Shown here: in pieces, positions 55,197 through 61,075 of the stretch
How positions within the stretch are numbered: position 1 is the first letter of the stretch
Layout of the letters: each line of letters opens with the position of its first letter
Assembly (NCBI GenBank): GCA_031261785.1
Contig: JAISIZ010000105.1
Location: forward strand, 1-61,075
Direction: 5' to 3'
Length of the DNA: 61,075 nucleotides
Source of the DNA: Mediterranea sp. (in: CFB group bacteria)
GTDB taxonomy: Bacteria > Bacteroidota > Bacteroidia > Bacteroidales > Bacteroidaceae
Notes under the pieces: generated by a model
Told to the model about the DNA's origin: nothing
Database searches by the model: none
Seen by the model: only the letters and a program-made list of their open reading frames with translations
Translations under genes and position numbers: made by a program

Positions 55197-57515
55197 TCAC
55201 TTTGTTTTCTTCTTCTTCCCCTCCTGTCCCTTGATGAGTTCCATGCAGGCGGCGAGGTCGAGGCTTTCGGGGACTATGCTCTTGGGAATCTTGAAGTTGC
55301 TGCCTTTGTAAGCGATGTAGGGTCCGAATCGGCCGTTGAGGATTTCCATCTCGGGTTCTTCCTCGAACGTCTTGATGTGGCGTGCGGCCTCCTTGGCGCG
55401 TTTATCGAGTATCAGGGCCTCGGCTTCATCGAGGGTGATCGCCATGGGGTCGAGTGTCTTGGGCAGGGAGACGTACACTTTGTTGTGCAGCACGTAGGGA
55501 CCGAAGCGTCCCACGCCCACGCTAACCGTCTTCCCCTCGAACTCGCCCAGGGTGCGGGGAAGCTTAAAGAGTTCGATGGCCTCCTCGAGGGTGATGGTCT
55601 CCATGGATTGTCCTTTTTTCAGAGGTGAGAATCGGGGTTTCTCCTCGTCCTCGGAGGTGCCGACCTGTACCACTGGGCCAAAGCGGCCTATCTTGACGGA
55701 GATGGCCCGACCCGTGGCGGGGTCGTTGCCCAGCAGGCGCTCGCCCACCTTGTGCTCGCGCTTGACGGAGAGGGCGTTCTCCACCGAGGGGTGAAACTTA
55801 TCGTAGAAGCGCTTGATGATGGTGGTCCACTGCGCCTCTCCATCGGCTACTTCGTCGAATTCCTTCTCCACGCTGGCGGTGAAGTTGTAGTCGAGTATGT
55901 CGGGGAAATATTCGGTGAGGAAGTCGTTCACCACCGTACCGGTGTCGGTGGGGAACAGCTTGGACTTCTCGGCGCCGGTGGTCTCCACGCATGTCTCGTC
56001 ACGGAGCTTTCCGTCCTTGAGGGTGAGCACGTTGAAGCTGCGTTCCTCGCCCTCCCTGTTGCCTTTCTCAACGTATTCGCGTTGCTGTATGGTGGAGATG
56101 GTGGGGGCGTAGGTGGAGGGGCGGCCTATGCCCAGCTCCTCGAGCTTGCGCACGAGGCTGGCCTCGGTGTAGCGTGGAGGGCGTTGGCTGAACCGCTCGG
56201 TGGCGGTGATGGGGCCTTGCTCCAGCTTCTGCCCTTTCGCGAGCGGTGGCAGCAGATGGCCCTCGTCCTCGGCTTCGTTATCGTCGTCGTGCGACTCGCG
56301 GTACACACGCAGGAAGCCGTCGAACTTGATGATCTCGCCCACGGCGCTGAATCGGTCGTCGCTGCCGCTTATGGCTATGGTGGCGGTAGTCTTCTCCAGC
56401 TCGGCATCGGCCATTTGCGAGGCGATGGTGCGTTTCCAGATCAGCTCATACAGTCGCTTCTCTTGCGGCGCGGCGTCGATGGACGCGTTCTCCATATAGG
56501 TGGGGCGTATGGCCTCGTGCGCCTCTTGCGCCCCTTTGGTCTTGGTATGGAAGTGGCGCGGATGCACGTACCGCTCTCCCATGAGGTGTCTGATGGCCTC
56601 TTGGCTGCCTTGCATGGCGTAGTTGGAGAGGTTGACGGAGTCGGTACGCATATAGGTGATCAGTCCCGATTCGTAGAGTTTCTGCGCCACGCGCATGGTC
56701 TGCGCTACGGTGTAGCCCAACTTGCGGGCCGCTTCCTGTTGCAGGGTGGAGGTGGTGAAGGGTGGCGCTGGCGATTTTTTGATGGGGCGGGTGGTGATGT
56801 CTTCGATGGAGAACTCGGCTCCGAGGCAAGCGCGTAGGAAAGCCTCCGCTTCCGCCTTGGTCTTGATACGGCGGTTCAGGTCGGCCCGCACCTCGGTGGG
56901 CTTCCCTTTTTCGTCGGGTACGGTGAAGAGCGCGGTGACGCGGTAGGAAGCCTCGGTCTTGAAGGCGGCGATTTCGCGCTCGCGTTCCACGATGAGGCGT
57001 ACGGCCACCGACTGTACACGTCCGGCCGATAGTGCCGGCTTCACCTTGCGCCACAGTACGGGCGACAGTTCGAAGCCCACGATGCGGTCGAGAACGCGGC
57101 GTGCCTGCTGCGCGTTGACCAGATTGATGTCGATGTCGCGCGGATGCTCTATGGCGTTGAGTATGGCGCTCTTGGTGATTTCGTGGAAGACGATGCGCCG
57201 GGCATGCTCGGGCTTCAGCTGGAGCACCTCGTAGAGGTGCCAGGCGATAGCCTCTCCCTCGCGGTCCTCATCGGAGGCGAGCCATACGGTGTTGGCTCCC
57301 TTGGCCTCCGCTTTCAGCGTGTTGACCAGGGTTTTCTTATCGGCCGGGATTTCGTAGTCGGGGGTGAAATTCTTCGCGATGTCAATGCTGAACTCTTTCT
57401 TCTTCAGATCGCGTATATGTCCGTAGCTGGACAGCACCTTGTAGTCTTTCCCCAGAAACTTTTCGATGGTTTTCGCTTTTGCCGGAGATTCGACAATGAC
57501 TAAGTTTTTCTGCAT
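55197..57515 (-). CDS. topA: DNA topoisomerase I (type IA)
   Basis: 772 aa from MQKNLVIVESPAKAKT; an earlier in-frame Met at 57545 is unlikely because the TOPRIM strand starts at the chosen site. Motifs: VESPAKAKT (catalytic Glu), ASDEDREGEAIAW (DxDxE), LITYMRTDS (active-site Tyr). The C-terminus has three topoisomerase repeats of the RFGP type (RFGPVVQVG, RFGPYVLHN, RFGPYIAYK) and a Lys-rich end. No Cys4 zinc fingers are visible, as in many Bacteroidetes. Relaxes negative supercoils. Confidence 0.96.
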   Translation of the reverse strand: MQKNLVIVESPAKAKTIEKFLGKDYKVLSSYGHIRDLKKKEFSIDIAKNFTPDYEIPADKKTLVNTLKAEAKGANTVWLASDEDREGEAIAWHLYEVLQLKPEHARRIVFHEITKSAILNAIEHPRDIDINLVNAQQARRVLDRIVGFELSPVLWRKVKPALSAGRVQSVAVRLIVEREREIAAFKTEASYRVTALFTVPDEKGKPTEVRADLNRRIKTKAEAEAFLRACLGAEFSIEDITTRPIKKSPAPPFTTSTLQQEAARKLGYTVAQTMRVAQKLYESGLITYMRTDSVNLSNYAMQGSQEAIRHLMGERYVHPRHFHTKTKGAQEAHEAIRPTYMENASIDAAPQEKRLYELIWKRTIASQMADAELEKTTATIAISGSDDRFSAVGEIIKFDGFLRVYRESHDDDNEAEDEGHLLPPLAKGQKLEQGPITATERFSQRPPRYTEASLVRKLEELGIGRPSTYAPTISTIQQREYVEKGNREGEERSFNVLTLKDGKLRDETCVETTGAEKSKLFPTDTGTVVNDFLTEYFPDILDYNFTASVEKEFDEVADGEAQWTTIIKRFYDKFHPSVENALSVKREHKVGERLLGNDPATGRAISVKIGRFGPVVQVGTSEDEEKPRFSPLKKGQSMETITLEEAIELFKLPRTLGEFEGKTVSVGVGRFGPYVLHNKVYVSLPKTLDPMAITLDEAEALILDKRAKEAARHIKTFEEEPEMEILNGRFGPYIAYKGSNFKIPKSIVPESLDLAACMELIKGQEGKKKKTK

Positions 57516-57675
57516 AACTCTGTCTTTAATAATAGCTTGTATCAAGAAAATCGGGGCAAAAGTAGAAAAAAAGATTCTCCCTACCTTATATTATAAGGAG
57601 AATCTAATGTTTTTTAAGGTTAAGCCTCGCCGCTTCGTCGATCAGCCCACACGTTAGCCAGTGGACCAACGTGCG

Positions 57676-59136
57676 CTAAAGCGTCGGCTTAGTCCCGGAC
57701 AGCGCGGAGCGCAGGTAACTCAGGCTCTCCCTGAACGTCACCGCCCGGCTGCCCCACATTATAATGGTGTACACGACGGCCGTTATCGCCACCTTGCCCA
57801 GGAGCAGGAGGTAGAGATTCTCTATGGAGCGGGTGAGGCCGTAGGCCACGGCTATCGCCCCGACAGCCACCAGGGCGAAGGGGAGGGTATCCTTCAGCAT
57901 GGCGGGGAGGCTGAGGCCGATGGCGCGCCACACGAAGTAATGCCAGACAAAGAGCCAGCAGATGTTGACGGCGGCATAGACGGCAATCATCGGGAGGAAG
58001 CCGTAGGGGTAGCCAATCAGCGCGCAGAGAATCTGGAGAACTCCTTGCGTTACGGTACATCCCAGGTAGATGTTGGACTTCCCTTTGCTGATGAGTAGGT
58101 TGGAGAAGAGGTTGTTGAGTGGGATGAAGGCGCCGGCTACGCAGAGCAGCTGCAGGATGACGGCGCTCGTCTGCCATTTGTCCGTGAGGGCTATCGTGAT
58201 AAACTCGGGAGCGATGAACGACAGTCCCAGCATGGAGGGGAACGCCGCGAAGGCGGTGAAGCGGAGCATCTTGCGAAAGGCGCGCCGTTGCCGCTCGCCG
58301 TCGTCGGATATGCTGGAGAGCACGGGCTGCGCCACGCTGTTGATCATTCCCGCTATCAGTGAGTAGCCCATGTAGTTCCACTTGTTGGCCTGCGTATAGT
58401 AGCCTACATCCTTGCTCGAGTAGAGCTTGCCGAAGATGACGGAGAGGATGTTGTTGTTGATTTGCGTAAAGATGTTGGTGAGGAGCAGCTTGCTGCTGAA
58501 CGAGAGCATCCCCTTCAGCGGCTTCAGGTCGAGAGAGAGGGTGGGGCGCCACGGCGAGAAGTGCCAGTAGCAGCAACTGATGACCGCCACGTAGAGAATC
58601 GTCTGGGTAGCCAAGGCCCAATAGGCTGAGCCGTAGAGGGCCATGATGACACCTACGGTGTTGGATACGACCAATCCCGTCATTAGCGCGATGGCTTTTT
58701 GCTTCACCATCAGGTTGCGGAAGAGATAGGCGTTCTGCGCCACGCCTAAGCTCGCTATAAAGAATCCGATGAAGAGGTAGCGGGCCAACGGTGTCAGCTC
58801 GGGCTTGCCGTAAAAGTGGGCGATGAGCGGGGCGCAGGCAAAAAGCGCCAGATAGAGGCAGGCGCTTAGCCCTGTGCTGAACCAGAAGACAGCATTGTAA
58901 TCGGCATGGGTGACATTCCGCTTGTTGGCCAGTGCCGCCGTGAAACCACTTTCTTGCAGCGTTCCCGCTATCTGGGTGAAGATGACGAGCATCCCGATGA
59001 CACCGTAGTCGTCGGGTGTCAGCAGGCGTGCCAGGAAAAGGCCGAAGAAGGCGCCCAGCAACTGCTGCACGCCGTTGCTGATGCCTCCCCAAAATATTCC
59101 TTTGGCGGTCTTCTGCTTGAGTGTAGGTTCTGCCAT
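57676..59136 (-). CDS. Polysaccharide flippase, MOP superfamily (Wzx-like)
   Basis: 486 aa with about 12-14 hydrophobic helices and the usual start KGIFWGGISNGVQQLLGAFFGL. It should translocate undecaprenyl-linked oligosaccharide across the inner membrane. It follows the methyltransferase-like gene by 10 nt. The full polysaccharide cluster is not in the window, so the substrate is unknown. The 160-bp gap before topA shows an unremarkable AT-rich stretch. Confidence 0.85.
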   Translation of the reverse strand: MAEPTLKQKTAKGIFWGGISNGVQQLLGAFFGLFLARLLTPDDYGVIGMLVIFTQIAGTLQESGFTAALANKRNVTHADYNAVFWFSTGLSACLYLALFACAPLIAHFYGKPELTPLARYLFIGFFIASLGVAQNAYLFRNLMVKQKAIALMTGLVVSNTVGVIMALYGSAYWALATQTILYVAVISCCYWHFSPWRPTLSLDLKPLKGMLSFSSKLLLTNIFTQINNNILSVIFGKLYSSKDVGYYTQANKWNYMGYSLIAGMINSVAQPVLSSISDDGERQRRAFRKMLRFTAFAAFPSMLGLSFIAPEFITIALTDKWQTSAVILQLLCVAGAFIPLNNLFSNLLISKGKSNIYLGCTVTQGVLQILCALIGYPYGFLPMIAVYAAVNICWLFVWHYFVWRAIGLSLPAMLKDTLPFALVAVGAIAVAYGLTRSIENLYLLLLGKVAITAVVYTIIMWGSRAVTFRESLSYLRSALSGTKPTL

Positions 59137-59146
59137 TCCCTCTGTG

Positions 59147-59626
59147 TTAACGCAGCTCGATATGTATGATGTTGTCCTTCACGAAGAACGTATGCTCGAT
59201 TCCCTTGTTTTCCAGGTATTGCCGCAACTTGCGGATGGTGGGATAGTCGTTCTCTCCCACGAAGCAATGGGCGTCGTCGATGAGCAAGATGTGTGGCCAT
59301 GCGGCGGGGAGTATCGCTTCCAACTCTCCGAACAGGGGGCACTCCGTGGATCCTTTGGCAGTGCGTCCGCCCGAATAGTGCCCATCGAGCCAGAAGACGG
59401 CCGGACCGCCAACCTGGCGGAGAACCTCGCGTAGCGTCACGGCCGAGTCGCCATGAAAGAGGCGCACCTTCTTGTCCTGTGCCTCGCGGATAGCCATCCG
59501 CTTCACGGCATGTGGGGGAGGGAGGGGCTTTCCGGCCCGCTCCCATTGTCCGATCCGCACCCTTGTTTCTACCTCCTTCGGCGCGCTGAGCAGGCGGTTG
59601 GGAATGAAAGTCCTGATTTTTATCAT
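59147..59626 (-). CDS. Methyltransferase-like protein, apparently lacking the SAM-binding segment (159 aa)
   Basis: The C-terminal part, LFHGDSAVTLREVL, FWLDGHYSGGRTAKGSTECPL and LLIDDAHCFVGENDYPTI, matches a family of about 210-aa SAM-dependent methyltransferase-like proteins linked to polysaccharide loci. In the usual members (from memory) about 50 residues with an ETGTYxGD motif stand between the start and the HGDS motif. Here the start is followed after about 50 residues by DKKVRLFHGDS, and no such motif is present. So the SAM site seems to be missing by in-frame deletion, and the protein may be inactive or altered. Lies between metG and the flippase. Confidence 0.65.
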   Translation of the reverse strand: MIKIRTFIPNRLLSAPKEVETRVRIGQWERAGKPLPPPHAVKRMAIREAQDKKVRLFHGDSAVTLREVLRQVGGPAVFWLDGHYSGGRTAKGSTECPLFGELEAILPAAWPHILLIDDAHCFVGENDYPTIRKLRQYLENKGIEHTFFVKDNIIHIELR

Positions 59627-59662
59627 AAAGGTTACAATAAAGTGGGCGGGGAATATGGCTTT

Positions 59663-61075
59663 CTATTTCACTTCGCTTCCGGGTTTCACCTCGCGTCCGG
59701 GCGTGATGACGGCCAGGGAGCTGTCGTTGTTCTCGGCGCTCAGGATCATGCCTTCGCTCACGATGCCTTTCAGCTTGCGGGGGGCGAGGTTGGCCACGAA
59801 GCAGACTTGCTTGCCCACCAGCTCCTCGGGCTGGTAGTGCTGGGCGATGCCCGACACGATAGTGCGTTTTTGCAGTCCGTCGTCGATGCGGAACTGGAGG
59901 AGCTTGTCGGCCTTGGGCACCTTCTGGCATTCCAGCACCGTGCCCACGCGTATGTCGAGCTTGGCAAAGTCGTCGAAGGCGATGTCGGGGCGAATGGGGT
60001 TGGCCTGGTAGTTGGCTTCCTCGTTGGCGACCTTCGTGTCGTGCAGCTTCCGCACCTGGGCGTCGATCACGTCGTCGTCGAGCTTTTCGAACAGTAGTTC
60101 GGGCTGGTTCATCTGGTGTCCGGTGGCGAGGAGGTCGCCGCGTCCCAGCTCGCTCCAGTCGAAGGCCTCGAGGGCCAGCATCCCGCGTAGCCGCCTGGAG
60201 CTGAAGGGCAGGAAGGGTTCGAAGGCGATGGAGAGGTTGGCCACTAATTGCAGGGCGATGTTGAGGATGGTGCCCACGCGGGCCATGTCCGTCTTGGCCA
60301 GCTTCCACGGCTCGGTGTCGGCCAGGTACTTGTTGCCTATGCGCGCCAGGTTCATGGCTTCCTTCTGCGCGTCGCGGAACTTGAAGGTGTCGAGCAGTTT
60401 CTCCACCTCGGCTTTCACGCCGGCGAACTCGGTCAGCGTCTCCCGGTCGTAGTCCGTCAGCTCGCCCTGGGCGGGTACGCGTCCGTCGAAATACTTCTGC
60501 GTGAGCACCATGGCGCGGTTCACGAAGTTGCCGTACACGGCCACCAACTCGTTGTTGTTGCGTGCCTGGAAGTCTTTCCAGGTGAAGTCGTTGTCCTTCG
60601 TCTCCGGGGCGTTGGCGGTGAGCACGTAGCGCAGCACGTCCTGCTTGCCGGGGAAGTCCGACAGGTATTCGTGCAGCCATACGGCCCAGTTGCGCGAGGT
60701 CGATATTTTGTCGCCTTCGAGGTTGAGGAACTCGTTGGCCGGAACGTTGTCGGGCAGGATGTAGCTGCCTTCGGCCTTGAGCATGGCAGGGAAGACGATG
60801 CAGTGGAAGACAATGTTGTCCTTGCCGATGAAGTGGACAAGGCGTGTATCAGAGTCTTTCCACCACTGCTCCCACGCTCCGAAGCGCTTGGGTTGTTCAC
60901 GACAGGCGTCTATGGTGTTGCTGATGTAGCCGATGGGGGCGTCGAACCACACGTAGAGCACTTTGCCTTCGGCACCTTCCACGGGCACGGGGATGCCCCA
61001 GTCGAGGTCGCGGCTGACGGCGCGCGGCTGCAGGCCCATGTCGAGCCAGCTCTTGCACTGCCCGTAGACGTTGGG
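59663..61075 (-). CDS. metG: Methionyl-tRNA synthetase, C-terminal part (partial)
   Basis: Open to the window edge; the N-terminal Rossmann/zinc part lies outside. Seen: [27 protein letters not shown] (split), [11 protein letters not shown] as the KMSKS loop, an alpha-helical anticodon domain, and a C-terminal OB/tRNA-binding (Trbp111) domain with [25 protein letters not shown] in pieces. Charges tRNA-Met. Partial only because of the window end. Confidence 0.95.
   Translation of the reverse strand, partial: PNVYGQCKSWLDMGLQPRAVSRDLDWGIPVPVEGAEGKVLYVWFDAPIGYISNTIDACREQPKRFGAWEQWWKDSDTRLVHFIGKDNIVFHCIVFPAMLKAEGSYILPDNVPANEFLNLEGDKISTSRNWAVWLHEYLSDFPGKQDVLRYVLTANAPETKDNDFTWKDFQARNNNELVAVYGNFVNRAMVLTQKYFDGRVPAQGELTDYDRETLTEFAGVKAEVEKLLDTFKFRDAQKEAMNLARIGNKYLADTEPWKLAKTDMARVGTILNIALQLVANLSIAFEPFLPFSSRRLRGMLALEAFDWSELGRGDLLATGHQMNQPELLFEKLDDDVIDAQVRKLHDTKVANEEANYQANPIRPDIAFDDFAKLDIRVGTVLECQKVPKADKLLQFRIDDGLQKRTIVSGIAQHYQPEELVGKQVCFVANLAPRKLKGIVSEGMILSAENNDSSLAVITPGREVKPGSEVK

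Noticed and set aside
1..61075. CRISPR array or cas genes
   Set aside because: No regularly spaced repeats of 24-40 bp and no Cas-like proteins; the only close tandem repeats are the 9-bp iterons.

Overview
The window comes from a GC-rich member of the order Bacteroidales. The evidence is Bacteroidetes-type promoters (TTTG or TTG, 19-20 nt, TAnnTTTG) before several genes and both tRNAs, few Shine-Dalgarno sites, a complete formiminotransferase-type histidine utilisation operon, a PDDEXK_9 protein and a DUF4491 protein. I cannot name the species; an oral or gut Porphyromonadaceae/Tannerellaceae-like host is a guess.

Left host part (1-7.9 kb): the end of a PDDEXK_9 ATPase-nuclease protein, then hutU-ftcD-hutI-fchA-hutH on the + strand (histidine to glutamate plus one-carbon units), an Lrp/AsnC regulator, a DUF4491 membrane protein and a tRNA with a CAT anticodon.

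The centre is an apparently intact tailed prophage of about 45.3 kb, inserted in the tRNA 3' half. A 49-bp perfect repeat marks attL (7881-7929) and attR (53180-53228). The integrase lies just inside attL on the + strand and the repressor just inside attR; nearly everything else is on the - strand. Read from right to left: Cro/antirepressor-type early genes (52.5-49.2 kb), a primase-helicase (48.4-45.2 kb), a repeat-rich origin candidate (44.9-45.1 kb), then four late blocks: protease/capsid/terminase (43.7-35.8), portal and neck/baseplate (31.1-24.2), tape measure (23.1-19.3), and tail/fibre/lysis (18.6-9.8). Each late block starts at a near-identical promoter, GTCCTTTT-N19-TAnnTTTG-like, that I regard as the phage late promoter.

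Small accessory (moron-like) units with their own promoters and terminators sit exactly between these blocks. They include three copies of a two-gene cassette (58-aa protein plus DUF5053 protein), a hicAB toxin-antitoxin pair flanked by 130-bp direct repeats, a GC-rich multi-hairpin tract, and three copies of a structured RNA.

The most interesting signal is that RNA family: three elements of 175-182 nt (19037-19218, 32303-32477, 48932-49112, all - strand). Each starts 4 nt after a -7 box and ends in a stem plus U-tract a few nt before a start codon. In each, two crossing long-range helices can be drawn; in copies 1 and 2 the helices are kept by compensatory changes. I know of no published name for them. 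They are either pseudoknotted small RNAs or attenuating leaders of accessory genes.

Right host part (53.3-61.1 kb): tRNA-Gln, amtB (+), then topA, a polysaccharide flippase, a methyltransferase-like protein apparently lacking its SAM-binding segment, and the 3' part of metG (all -).
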